Below, one piece after another: positions 24,859-35,476 of a stretch of 64,000 nt of DNA. The position numbers were made by a program, and so were the translations under genes. This stretch comes from Lactuca virosa (lineage: Eukaryota > Streptophyta > Magnoliopsida > Asterales > Asteraceae), in assembly GCA_928212115.1 (NCBI GenBank), contig CAKMRJ010005634.1, positions 177,709,972 to 177,773,971 of the forward strand. The letters are read 5' to 3'. A model generated the notes under the pieces. It was not told where the DNA came from and made no database searches. It saw only the letters and a program-made list of their open reading frames with translations. Positions within the stretch are counted from its first letter, which is position 1, and each line of letters starts with the position of its first letter.

Positions 24859-25570
24859 CTAATTATAGGTGTTATCTACGGTTCCATTGTTCACAAGATT
24901 TTCGATAGCTTCACTTTCATTGAACAGTTTTTCTATTAAAAGATTTAAACGTACAATCTCACTCTGAGCTAAATCTCTTTGATTCAGGGCTATTTCTAGT
25001 TGTGTTTCACTCAACATTCTTGCATCTTTCTCTAACTCTAAGTCCTTTTCTAACATATCTACTTTGAGTCTTTTGTTATCCAGTCGTCCTCTTACATGAA
25101 ACATCTCTTGGGACGCTATGTTCTTCTCATCTAGAGCTTTGTTATAGTCTGTAAGGACGACAACACATGTGTCATTAAGATTGTCTATGAATGGTTGACA
25201 ATCATGCATGCTATAATTTAGAGTTTGGATCGTGAGCTTTACATGTTCGACGATGCTTAGAGTCCCATCCTTTGCCATGTAGCAGTAGTTCTTTTCCAGC
25301 TTTGTAGACTCATCATCATCCGCAGTTGCCAGCATGCAAATCTTGCCATTTCCCTTGACGTTGCTGATGTTTTCATCTTCATCTCCGGATGACCAAACTT
25401 GATGGTCCCTCTTTACATGGGCTACGTATGCCCTTGCTTTTTCTTTTTCTTCCAATTCTTGAGCCATCCTAAGGTAGAATGCTCTGTCTTTCACTACATT
25501 GGCTTTGCAGTCCTTTGCAAAGTGATTCTCCTTGTTACACTTGTGACAAATTAAGACATCACTTTTATCT
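24859..25570 (-). pseudogene. Copia D gag, zinc knuckle and coiled-coil part
   Basis: The zinc knuckle CHKCNKENHFAKDC (CX2CX4HX4C) lies at about 25548-25507 with all ligands present. It runs directly into frame 25494-24859: FYLRMAQELEEKEKARAYV, a middle acidic part, then a long heptad-like stretch, KALDEKNIASQEMF to EIVRLNLLIEKLFNESEAIE, that should form a coiled coil. The zinc knuckle would bind genomic RNA, and coiled coils in gag are reported for Sireviruses. Stops on either side separate it from the capsid part. Confidence 0.78.
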
Positions 25571-25986
25571 TCTGATGAGGTACCGGAGTCAGTTAGATTA
25601 TTGGGCTTCGGTGCTTCTTTGGTTTGAACAGTCTGAGATTGCGGTGGTGGGTGAGAATTTTTGGGATATCGAGAGTGATTAATGAAGTTGCGGTTAAAGG
25701 GAGGTTTGTTGAACTGCTGATTCTTATGAAAAGAGGGAGGTGGTAGCCGATTGAACTGTTGGCTAACAAGAGCTATAGCATTCTGAAATTCTTCTTCGTC
25801 ATCATACTCTGAGTCAGCTTCGTTTGACTACTGAGGATTGTCATACGAGGGAGAATAGGGTTGAGTATGTCGAGCTTGTGCTACAAGAGCCAGTGGTCCT
25901 CCGAAGTCAGCACATTCCTTGAGTACGGTGGATTTCTGTGCTTGCAGTTCACCGTAGAGCTTGTAGACAGATAGAGAGTGGATCTT

Positions 25987-26601
25987 TCAATCTCCTTGGA
26001 CTATCATCTTAGCATTCGTCCAGTGTCTTCCCAAACCATTTAGAAATTGAAGGTTTGTCTCATGGTTACATCGGACCGTGCCAGCATTAGATAACTTCGT
26101 GACAATCAGGTTGAACCTTTTGAAGGAGTCTTCCAAGCTTTCGCCAGTATGAGCTTTGAAATTGTTGAACTCATTGAGTGCGGTTGTTAGCTTCTTGTCT
26201 TGAGGTTGTTTTGTGCCCTCGTATAAGTTTTTGAGAGCATCCCAGATTTCTTTTGCTGATTTGCAGTTTATGATAATGTCAAAGTTGTTAGGAGCAACTC
26301 CACAAGAGATTTCATAAAAGGCAACAACATCATTTTCCATTTTATCGAGATCGTCTTTGGTGGGACGATTCATGGCTGGTTGACCTCCTCCTAGTCTGGC
26401 TGTGGCGCCGTCGGTTTGAACTGGTGTAAGAACAGGGACATGTGGCCCTTCTTCTATAGATCGCCAAACATCTCTTCCAAGTCTTCTTAAGTATCTTTCC
26501 ATCCTTTGAGACCAGTGATGGTATTCGTTTGCTACCAGTATTGGGGCTCTATTAGAACCACCAACACTGTTGGAAACGTCGAGAGATAATGCTTGTGCCA
26601 T
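25987..26601 (-). pseudogene. Copia D gag, capsid part
   Basis: A 204-residue frame starts at 26601 with MAQALSLDVSNSVGGSNRAP, 98 bp after the primer site. It contains EYHHWSQRMERYLRRLGRDVW, CKSAKEIWDALKNLYEGT and DSFKRFNLIVTKLSNAG, the order seen in copia gag capsids (DUF4219 followed by UBN2). A stop after MIVQGD ends it; the residues that follow in the same region (AIALVSQQFNRLPPP and the zinc knuckle) show that the original gag was longer. It would assemble the particle in the cytoplasm. Confidence 0.85.
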
Positions 26602-26699
26602 ATTTTTTTAATATATTTTTGTTTTTTTTAAGAGATGAGCTTCAATGGTATAGAAGGCCTTTTGAAAATCAGAGTTTTGCTTCAAAAAGCAACCACTTT

Positions 26700-26714
26700 G
26701 GCACTGATACCAAT
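26700..26714 (-). promoter_or_regulatory. Primer-binding site of copia D
   Basis: Minus strand: ATTGGTATCAGTGCC directly after the LTR end CTCAACA. It matches initiator tRNA-Met except for one base. Confidence 0.88.
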
Positions 26715-27339
26715 TGTTGAGAGAAAAACTTGAGTTACACTTGAACAAACGTTAGAACAAGTGATAATGCGGAATAAAGTTTAACTCAAAGGATCAATAA
26801 AGCTCAACAATAATAATAATAAGTTAGAGTTAGAAGGTTAGAAAGTTAGATGCGGAAATATAAGGAAACATAAATAACAGCAAGTATTATATCAAGTATA
26901 CACTTAAGTTGATTCTTAACAAGGAATGCAATCAGACCAAGTTAGTAAGTGAGATCAAACTTAGTGATTAAGTCCAGAAAGACTTGCTCTGAATAGAGAT
27001 TACAGGGAGTTACGATTATATTTAGGTGATAAGAAAGAAGTGAGAAAGATGAGTGATAATATTGAAGATACGTGAGAGAGGTATTTCATTGAGAAGGGGA
27101 GAGCTCTATTTATAGAGTCTCGAAGATTACATACAGTCTAATCTGTTTAAGAGTTGCCACGCAGGGCACTTTGGACAAAAGAAAGTACTTATACAAAAGA
27201 CAGATAAAAGACTGAATCTAAGAATTGATGACGATGACTGCGGTCACTGATCTAAACTACGGGGAGAGATTGACTGCGGTTCCTGAAGCAACTTCGGATC
27301 TTCTTTTAATTTTAAGAGGGTCACTTTAATGTTTCAACA
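26715..27339 (-). repeat. 5' LTR of copia D
   Basis: Partner of 14271-14896. Starts (minus strand) at 27339 with TGTTGAAAC and ends at 26715. Flanked by GCACA at 27340-27344. Confidence 0.9.
27107..27114 (-). promoter_or_regulatory. TATA box in 5' LTR of copia D
   Basis: TATAAATA on the minus strand, followed by AGAGCTCTCCCC. The context is the same in the 3' LTR. Likely sets the start of the genomic transcript. Confidence 0.6.
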
Positions 27340-27344
27340 GCACA

Positions 27345-27590
27345 ATCAAGATTTAAACATGTCATTGAAAAGTTCAATGAATCTCAAAAGATGTAGGAGT
27401 TTCAAACCAATTAAAACCTAATACCTATTTCGTTTTTCATGGTGGAAATTGGTGAATCGTCATTCGCCTACCTTCAAATATTTTATAGCTTGAATTACGG
27501 CATCCCTCTTCCAAGTTATAAAATATTTTGTTGGGTCCTAGCCTTAATATTTCGTATTGGGTGTTATATTAAGGAATTAAATCAACTAAC
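27345..27590 (+). other. Copia C leader, gag-proximal part
   Basis: Continuation of the leader after the copia D insertion. It contains the long hairpin at 27476-27529 and shares its layout with copia A at 10653-10878. Confidence 0.65.
27476..27529 (+). other. Type-2 constant-loop hairpin, copy 2 (copia C)
   Basis: AAATATTTTATAGCTTG pairs with CCAAGTTATAAAATATTT (one mismatch/bulge) around a loop with ATTACGGCATCCCTCT. Confidence 0.7.
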
Positions 27591-28330
27591 TTGAATTTCT
27601 CCCATTGTCTAGTTCAGACAACTATGATCTTCCCAAATCCCTTGGAACAAGCTTTCCTAATGAAGATGATGTCCCGTGGTTGGATCATGGAAATCATACT
27701 TCAATTCCTCCACCTCCTCCAATTATTCTCCCTAACGCACAAGTTCTTGAATAATTCAAGGTCACTCAAGCCCTATTGGCAAGCAAAGTCTATGTGTGCT
27801 CACATCTTGGAAATGAAGTCACATATTGACAAGCCGGGAGAGTTGGGTGTCAAATTCTTGAGGAAGTTGGTTATTGACTAGGTTCTTCAATCAGTTTCGA
27901 AGTCAGATAGTGAGTTCCTTTAGGACTACTATATGAAAGACCATGACATGACCCTTAATGATCTTACCTATTTGCTTGGTGCTACTGAATCAACAATGAT
28001 TTGGAGCACTGGTAAAGCAAATTTGATTGGAAGATCGACTTCCCAAACTTCCATGGACGTTGACAATGGTAACATTGTATATCCAGAAAAAGCTTTCTCT
28101 TCCCAATGAAAAGGGATCCGCTATAGTCAATTCGGTTGACCAAATGGTAGAGAGAAAGGCTAAGTCTGAGATAGTCTCGTGTACCATTCCCAAAGAGTCC
28201 ATATGTTTCTATTGCCAAAGGAAGGGGCATTTGTTGCGAAGATTCCCTATTTACCTGAAATATCATAAAGTTGGTAAAGTCAAAAATTTTGACTCTACTT
28301 CGGGTAAAGTCCACTATCTAACTCTATTAA
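27591..28330 (+). pseudogene. Copia C gag remnant
   Basis: Broken plus-strand frames resemble gag of the copia A family: AHILEMKSHIDKPGELGVKF at about 27795-27860 corresponds to the capsid core, and a zinc knuckle survives at about 28200-28250 as CFYCQRKGHLLRRF, with its last cysteine replaced by phenylalanine. Stops occur throughout, for example directly after the KLVID segment. No protease, RT or RNase H can be recognised after it, which separates C from a merely old autonomous element with near-identical LTRs. Confidence 0.65.
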
Positions 28331-29039
28331 GTTCCTATTTGGAGATTCTTATTACATGATGTGACTAGGTTACATGTTGATGTTTTAAGAATCAAAGAAA
28401 AAGGAGAGGAAGCTTAAAAGAAGAATATGCTGATTCTGATCGCGAAGATGGATTTCGATCGCATGGTTCGGTGATCAGAATTTTGAGTTGTTGCTTAAGA
28501 GTTGGGATAGATTGCTTAGGAATAGATAACAACATAGTTTTCATATGCATTTGCATTGTAAGGATAAGTTTTTCCGTAAGTTTTAAAATAAAAAGAAGAG
28601 TTTTGATTTTATTTATTTTATATATCCTTACAATGGCATTTGTGAAAAATTGTTGTTTATATGATTCCATTGATAGCAATATTGGAAAATGGATTTGATT
28701 CTTTCGTTTGTGGAAGTGTCATAATTTACCAAATAAGGAAAGATTCCCATCACCCAAGTTTCAGTTGGATAGAAACTTGGAATCGTGCAACTTGTATTAT
28801 ATGATGAATGAGAATTTTCATCTTTGGGAAATTAAGATTAATTCCTTGTTCACATGTATATGTGAGTCAAGTGAAGGACTAGGGGATCGGGTACACTTGG
28901 TTGTGCGCTGGTCAAGTCCACCACAAAGAACGATAAGTCTATTCGTCGTGATTTACTAAAGTTTAGTAAATATGGTTGTGCTTACAAGTTTAAGTGTAAT
29001 TCTGAAACATTGGAAAAGTTTCAATGTAAGGCAGAACGA
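28331..29039 (+). other. Copia C internal region, no recognised domain
   Basis: About 700 bp with short open frames (for example 28471-28698) that show no family signature. Probably decayed or replaced pol sequence. Confidence 0.5.
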
Positions 29040-29240
29040 ATAAGAAGAATCACATTAGGCAGAAAGATAAAAGTTTCTCCAATCTGAAAAGATGGGAGAG
29101 TACTTGAGTATCTTGTTTTATGATTATCTTAGTGATTATGAAACCATATCACAATTGATTCTCTAAGGAATTCTTAGTGCATTTGTTTGGCTAAGAAGAG
29201 AAATCGTGGATTGTTGAAATTGGTTAAATCAAAAGGATGA
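29040..29240 (+). pseudogene. Copia C integrase trace
   Basis: In shifting frames the translation gives LGRKIKVSP, then EYLS, DYLSDYETISQL and, further on, a tract in the place where the glutamate region should be. The order and spacing resemble the second half of a copia integrase core, but the catalytic aspartate and glutamate cannot be placed. This is an identification by pattern only. Confidence 0.4.
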
Positions 29241-29936
29241 ATCATACTTCGTTCCAAAACAAGTCTTAGAGTCATACTCCAAGATTGTAACTTGAGTGAC
29301 ATATTCTTAAGAAGGTTTATAACACTTGTCAAATGTAGAGTAAAATGTTTCCTTACTCTTGTACATTTGAAATTGGTAAGTTGTGATGTTTTTGGATAAA
29401 ACAAAGACCAACTAAGACCAAGAGAATCCACACTAACTCTTGAATATTTGTTTTCTAAAGGAATGGTTCTTGACAAGAGAATCTTATATGTCAAGAGGTC
29501 AGTGGGAGTCTTAAAGATCTTGAAAAAGTCTCAAGAACTAATCAATGGTGTTGTTTATCACTAGCACACGACTTTAGGTTTATAACCTATCGTGTTGACA
29601 TATTCTTATTTCTGCACCCAATCCAGTCAAAATTAACTATGCATGTGAGTTCTATGAGTTCTCAGTTGTTTGCATAATTACTTGGAAGCAATGGTAAGCC
29701 CTTGTGCTGCCAGGTGACAAGAAGTTAAGATTGAAACAAGTTCAATCCATATGAGTTTGGATTTGTCACTAACCTTGTCTTGTGACTATGGTTTTGACAA
29801 ATTCACATGGATAGGAACACATACACCATAAAATCTAAGTGTCAAAAGGTTTCTCTCCGATTCATGATAATGATGGTGAGGAAACGTTTTCACTAAGTAA
29901 GTATATAGAAATTGTGATATTTGCATTCTCAAAGTC

Positions 29937-29972
29937 GTTAGTGGAGCGTGTGTGGGTAACCGGCACACTAAC
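29937..29972 (+). other. Type-1 constant-loop hairpin, copy 3 (copia C)
   Basis: GTTAGTG pairs perfectly with CACTAAC around the loop containing GTGTGGGTAACCGGCA. Outer arms TTTGCATTCTCAAAGTC and the following CATGGGCTTGTGAGAAATGG also pair imperfectly. Confidence 0.7.
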
Positions 29973-29996
29973 ATGGGCTTGTGAGAAATGGAAAAG

Positions 29997-30058
29997 GTCT
30001 AAACAATTGAGACTATGATTACGGCATCCCTTTTCATAGTTCTAAAAATTGTTTAGAC
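29997..30058 (+). other. Type-2 constant-loop hairpin, copy 3 (copia C)
   Basis: GTCTAAACAATT pairs with AATTGTTTAGAC, and inside it ACTATGA pairs with TCATAGT, around a loop TTACGGCATCCCTTT. It is the longest arm of the set. Confidence 0.75.
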
Positions 30059-30483
30059 ACTCATATGAGCTGTCTAAGGAAAGGTGTATGATTTTGATAA
30101 AGTTTTATCAAAGCATCGTGTATCAGAAATCTGAATTTTGGCAAGAAAGTCAATAAAGTATTGATTTCTGGAAGTCCTGCTGATTTCTGGATACATGTCA
30201 AAGCTAGTGGGAGCATACGTGTTATGCTAATAATTATCATTTTAGTGGGAGCATGATTATTATGTTAAGTGTTAATTATAGAAAACAAAATTCTCAATTC
30301 GTGACTTTGCAGGGTTTGAAAATATGTTTTGCTATTATTAAGGGAGGGGAAATTATACTTCATTTCAATTCTAAAAGCTTCGATTGAGTTTTAATCGTCT
30401 TTAGTCAAGGATATATATATATATATGAATTTTATGTTGGAATGATTCAACATAAGGAAATTCTATATATATCGCATTCTCAA

Positions 30484-30524
30484 AATTCGATTATGATTAC
30501 GGCATCCCTCTTCGTAGTCGAATT
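30484..30524 (+). other. Type-2 constant-loop hairpin, copy 4 (copia C)
   Basis: AATTCGA pairs with TCGAATT and TTATGA with TTCGTAG (wobble) around a loop TTACGGCATCCCTC. Confidence 0.7.
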
Positions 30525-32175
30525 ATGAAAACATGGCAAATAAAAAATATTGTAGCAAAAGACTGGTCTAGGATCATGTCTTTATGTGAGACATCATGAA
30601 TTGTGTCACATATGCTTCGGATATAGTATCGATTACATGTGCTATAATATTTATCATTTCTAAATTTTCCAAATGCCTAGGGCATTAAGAGGGGAAAAGG
30701 TCTGGAATTGGATATGACTAAAATGATTAAGCAATTGTCAAGGACAATCTGAGGTTTACCAAAGATTGGTTGCTCATGGACAGTTTGAAGTATGGTGTAA
30801 ATTTTTGGAAAGGACCATATTGACATATTCTAAAAGGAGGCAACTCTTCTTCAGAAGTAATTGTCAAAATGGGAATATGGAAATGTTTCATAGGTAGAAG
30901 TTATTCATTAAATCTGTGTAAGATTCGAAAACTGAATGCAGGAAGGATGTTCAAAGTAATGTACTTTGAATTTGAGAATTCGTTTCCATGGAATCGATCT
31001 CCATTGGAATACTCTGTAATGTCTGTTGACAAGTCTTTGTGACTTTTGTGCATAGTCATTACAAGAGGATCAATGCATATAAGTTTAGAATTTAACAGAT
31101 TTCAGTAAATTGCAGGAATTTGGAATTCTTACATTTGCGATAAGGATTTGGGATTGTGAAATGAGGATCATTGGAATCATGTTCAATTGATCTATTTCAC
31201 AAAGTAAGGATCATAGACAAACATAGTGTGCATACTTGGAGTATGGCATAACTATTGTTTGGACAAACATAGTGTGCATGCTTGGAGCATGGCATGACTA
31301 TTTTTTTGATTCAAGTATAAAGTTAATTATTCGAAACATTATACAATGAATAATGAGTAATCAATATGGTGTTTAAATAAAAGGTGTTTTATTTACTCTC
31401 AAAGGTGCTTGGGGCCATATATGATTAGTATTATTCTTGTGTTTCACTTTGCATGTTTTGAATTCCCGAATAACTAGGTTATTCAAACTCTCCACAGTCA
31501 ATCATACTTTGGAAGTAGGTATGAATCAAGACTGTCATGAATGGGTCTGTAGTTTGTCTAGGTGACCTAGACATAGTTGCAAGTATTCATGAGTGCTCCT
31601 GGAATGAGATTCGAGTATTGGATTAAACCCACGCTCATTTGACTCACTTCATGGATTTTATCACGAGTGATCATGAGACGATAATATCTTATATTCTTCA
31701 AATGGAGACGTGTGAGTTGTAGTTGCGCATCGGTTGCACATTGACATATGAAAACGCAAGTAGTAACTTGGTTGTTATAAAACATATTGTTTTGTGTAAT
31801 TTTATGAGTAAGTACAAGCGAACATTTGGGTCGAAGTTTATCCATTCCTTTTACCCTTAGACGGATAAAAGCGATATATATGGGCCCCTCGATAATTTAG
31901 TGATGAGAAACGTAAGTGATCGACCGGGCCTGGACTGATTTGATTTGTTCAATTAGTCGGTCGTCATAAATCGAAAATCGGGAAACAACAAATGGACAGA
32001 GAGAATGATTATAATCCATGTCTCAGTCCATATGATATCTAGAATGGAGGAATATATGATCCCTTATCTAATGGACATGTCATTGACTAGGTCAGAGTTC
32101 GACAGCGGCTTTTAAGAGATACGATTGCTAGTCGGGATCTTGGAGTCATACGCAATAATAGTTTTAGACTTATCC

Positions 32176-32186
32176 AAGTGGGAGAC
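32176..32186 (+). promoter_or_regulatory. Polypurine tract of copia C
   Basis: AAGTGGGAGAC directly before the 3' LTR. Confidence 0.85.
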
Positions 32187-32990
32187 CGTTGGATTAGATG
32201 TCTAAACCCATAACTATTATCGGTATGTATTCCACCCGAGAGTAGCATGGTCCATTTGGGTTACATAACAGCAGGACAATTTGTTAGGATGGACTCTTGA
32301 GATAAGGTTATATATGATTTATTAATATATTATAAGTTCTAATATATTAATATGAAATCATATGTTTTAATTAGTATTGATCAAGAATTAATTCGGAATT
32401 AATTTAGTGATCAAAAGAGACTAATTAAATCTATGGGGAGTAATTATGGTAATTAGTTATATTTATATGTGTTGGGCTTATGATCCATGTTGGACCAAGT
32501 TTATGTATGGATACATAAAGAGTTGGGCCACATGAACCATGAATCATAATACTCATTGGTATGGATTTGGGTTATACCCATGACCCTTGAAATGCCACAT
32601 ATAAATACATACTCCATTGCCCAAATCGCCACTCGAAAAAGAGTAGAAGTTCTTAGAGAATGATGGTGTTTTTGGTGCACGAAGTTTCTCTCTCAAGAGT
32701 CACCTTTGTCCTAGGTGAGTTGTAATTCCATTTGAGGTGCAACACTTGGGGCACTAAGTTCTTAAAGGCCAAAGTGTTTCAAGCAACACCAAAATACATC
32801 AAGACTTCAAGCCACATAAAAGGTATGTTACTCTAACTAGTATCTTGTATTGTTTATGAGAAATTGCATGCTAGTTATAGGTTTAATACCTTGGAAACTC
32901 CTTTGCATGTATAATAAGTGAAAACAAAGATCCAAGGTATTTAGGGTTGTATGTGCACCATAGGCTGTTGTAGTATACTAAAACCCATCA
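32187..32990 (+). repeat. 3' LTR of copia C
   Basis: Begins CGTTGGATTAGATGTC (first base T to C compared with the 5' LTR) and ends AAACCCATCA. About 96 percent identical to 12136-12941 by hand count. Followed by target duplicate AAAAC at 32991-32995. Confidence 0.9.
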
Positions 32991-34076
32991 AAAACATGAT
33001 GGCATTTGTCAAAACAAACCACTTGATGCAACATATTATGAAAATGAAAGGATTAAATCATTTCAAGGATGTTGAAACTAAGAAAATCGTGTAAAGGGCC
33101 AAAAATTGACAAAATAATCAAAAAGTGAGGTGCTTATGTAACTCACGGTTTTCAAAAGGACCAAAAAGGATTATTTTATATAATCATGGATCTTTATGTT
33201 ATTCATGAATTTCAAAGAGCTAAACATCTAAATTTTCCAAATTGGGCCAAAAATGTCAATTTCACGAAAATTGGGCCTAAAAGGCACATTTCTATGTGTT
33301 TGGGCCGAAAAGGAAAATCTTCATACAATTGGGCCGAAAATGTCTTTCCTTAAACAAGTCGACGCCTGAAAAACGTCATGACAGGCATATCCGTCATATC
33401 AAGCATGGTTATAACGACACACATAGAAATTAACTCCACTGTAAAATTTACGGAATACATAAACGATTCTACGATTTCAATATTATACGAACACCAACTT
33501 ACGATCTTTGAGTTTTTAATACTACAACACTTTTACAAGCAGAAAAAATATCGAATTTTCTGGGGAAAACCTACATTATACATTACCTTCTACTTACAAC
33601 AGATTACATAAGATTTTCTGGAATACTTTCTTTATACATTTTCAAAACAGAAAACACACATGCTCTAATACAAGATTCGATACAAAGCGTTCAATCCATT
33701 TATTTCTTTTCAGAAAATATCGGATTTTCTGGTGTTTACAAGGTGATACAAACTTTTCATACAAAGCTACTTATGAACTCACCAACATTATATATGTTGA
33801 CCGTTTTCGAAATAACTTGTATTCTCAGGAAATCGTTACGCAGGTGGACATCAAGATCATGTGGGAATTTGTTGCATTTTGTTGCTATTATAAACCTTAT
33901 ATTTTTGGGATGTAACTTTTGTAAACATTTACAATGATGTAAACCCAGTATTGTTGTATTATGGTACGTGTGATGATGATGCTTGCCTTGTTTCAATTAT
34001 ATTCACTGTGATGATAGTACAAGATGAAATCACTCAACCCCCAGACGTTTCTGCCGTCTGGCGTGGGGGTGTGACA
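32991..34076 (+). repeat. 5' LTR of gypsy B, right part
   Basis: Resumes at the AAAAC duplicate and matches 41330-42405. Four more TGGGCC/TTGGGCC words occur at 33240-33340. It ends GGGGGTGTGACA. Confidence 0.88.
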
Positions 34077-34091
34077 GATTGGTATCAGACC
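34077..34091 (+). promoter_or_regulatory. Primer-binding site of gypsy B
   Basis: GATTGGTATCAGACC follows the LTR. It is an initiator tRNA-Met complement with one changed base. Confidence 0.85.
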
Positions 34092-34433
34092 ATTGTTTAT
34101 AGTGAACTGGCATATCTAATCATACAAGATATGCAACTATAAATACAATGGGACTAAACTACTCTCAATAAAATAATTAAAATACATACATATGTGTGTA
34201 TCATTACAATAACAATAATAGTCTTTAAAGGAATCGAACATCGTGGTTAAACCCGAACAGTTATGTAGTCGTATTAGGGATAAATATAGCTGATCAAATA
34301 TATTTATTCAAAATACGACCAACATGTTTTTGGGAGTGATCATGGTGGGCAATGAATCTAGAAAATTACCAACCTTTTATCCAAAACGTTTTAAGGAATC
34401 AAACATAAACAATTAAAATACTATAGGAGTATT
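34092..34433 (+). other. Gypsy B leader
   Basis: About 340 bp, AT-rich, no gene or structure recognised. Confidence 0.6.
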
Positions 34434-35054
34434 TTGGAATGTTATACACTTGCCTTACGCACTTTTCATACCTCCATTCCTCGTGCACACTCTATGGCTG
34501 GATTTCATCACCCCGGAGATCCTTACTTCCCCAACCATGGGAACGGAGGATGGCTAGAGCCAGAACCTGAGGAAGAGCCAGAGGAAGAGCCAAAGGAAGA
34601 AACTGAGGAAGGACCAGCAGAACCGGTAGTGGACTCAGAGGAGGAGGAGTCTGATGGTGACGACGCAGATGACTCGGATGCGGAGTCCGAAGTCATTAAC
34701 CCGCCGTACAATGCCAGAGTACCCCCACACAGGATGGGTCCCAACGGCCCTACGCCCCCATAGGCTCATGAGATCTGGAGGTGGAGTCGCCAGCAGGGGT
34801 GTGTCCCCCATTCGGCATGAACGGGGATTATTACGACCTGAGTCATGGCGGACCTAGCCCTGCCAGTGATGGTTAGGAGGACGCATTATATAGGTGAGCA
34901 GGCACAGACAACCACCGGTCAGATGGTTGCAATGAGAGCTGCAGTTGAGCGCGCAAAGAGAATGACTCATGAGGTGGTTACGGACTATCAGGCGAGACAA
35001 GCAGCGTTGGAGGCCCGGCTACGAGCCACCGGGCATCATCTGGCCAGACATTAG
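34434..35054 (+). pseudogene. Gypsy B acidic/coiled-coil ORF upstream of gag
   Basis: Frame 34434-34763 (likely start at 34494, MAGFHHPGDPYFPNHGNGGW) is strongly acidic, with EPEPEEEPEEEPKEETEE and SEEEESDGDDADDSDAESE, then NPPYNARVPPHRMGPNGPTP before a stop. The same phase, after stops, continues in 34845-35054, which is helical (MVAMRAAVERAKRMTHEVV, YQARQAALEARLR) and ends at 35054, 420 bp before gag. It is in a different phase from gag and pol. I recognise this two-part pattern from chromodomain gypsy elements of Asteraceae but know no function for it. The acidic part could be an RNA-packaging or histone-mimic segment; that is a guess. Confidence 0.6.
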
Positions 35055-35476
35055 GGTGCTTCCACCTCATCGTCAGCACCACCAGACACTTCCCGCCGTG
35101 ACTAGGATCAGCTCCACTCCTCATCCCTATTATTATGATTCTCTTTTATGTACTATTGTATGTAGGACCGGCTTTATGTTTAAGTGACTACACTACTCAT
35201 AAAGCCGTTATGCTGTCGAATTATATATGTCTCCATGTACTGTACGCCTCCCAGGGAGAATTTTCAAGCATTGCACTACCAAGTTTATCAGTAATGAAAT
35301 GGTTCTATGTTTTAATTATGATGTTGTTATCTGCTATGTGTTCTATTTTCCTTATTTCATGATATTGTATGAATTCACTTATCTGCACAACCGAACCACC
35401 GAAACCGCTATATGTAAAAGAAATTTGGAACCACGAACTACTATGTGCTTATCATCTTTCTGTTCCATGAGAGAAG
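35055..35476 (+). other. Spacer between upstream ORF and gag of gypsy B
   Basis: About 420 bp with no supported gene; overlapping short frames here carry no domain. Confidence 0.5.

Larger units (their letters stand above)
14271..27339 (-). mobile_element. Ty1/copia element D with extra 3' ORF (Sirevirus-like)
   Basis: The innermost and least decayed element is on the minus strand, 13.07 kb, bounded by GCACA at 14266-14270 and 27340-27344. LTRs are 14271-14896 and 26715-27339, with about 18 hand-counted differences in 625 bp. Order from right to left: primer site, gag with zinc knuckle and coiled coil, protease/integrase, RT, RNase H, a 740-bp gap, then a long additional ORF before the polypurine tract. 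A copia element with a large ORF after pol and an extended gag fits the Sirevirus group (SIRE1-like). That placement is from gene order and would need a tree of RT. Confidence 0.88.
29241..32175 (+). other. Copia C 3' half, noncoding, with hairpins
   Basis: About 2.9 kb without a supported gene, where RT and RNase H would be expected. It holds a type-1 hairpin (29937-29972) and two type-2 hairpins (29997-30058, 30484-30524), the same structures as in the leader. The last ~1 kb resembles the 3' noncoding part of copia A. Confidence 0.6.
12136..32990 (+). mobile_element. Ty1/copia element C (coding-poor)
   Basis: A plus-strand copia element bounded by AAAAC at 12131-12135 and 32991-32995, lying in the 5' LTR of gypsy B. 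LTRs are 12136-12941 and 32187-32990, and the primer site and polypurine tract are both present. Without copia D it is about 7.8 kb. The body holds only traces of gag and integrase, while the leader and the region after integrase carry constant-loop hairpins. By hand I count about 33 differences between its two LTRs, roughly 4 percent, far less than the decay of the coding region, which suggests a non-autonomous copy moved by a relative. Confidence 0.85.

Noticed and set aside
28392..28679. Frames on both strands in the body of copia C
   Set aside because: No domain and AT-rich composition; the position corresponds to decayed pol.
14057..30524. CRISPR-like repeat array
   Set aside because: The repeated loops are few, irregularly spaced and flanked by paired arms, in a plant retrotransposon.
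12136..32990. LTR divergence of C higher than that of B although C lies inside B
   Set aside because: Hand counts of about 4 and 3 percent overlap within sampling error; no conflict can be claimed.
34523..34744. Serine-rich minus-strand frame
   Set aside because: Mirror of the acidic upstream ORF of gypsy B; Glu/Asp codons read backwards give Ser.
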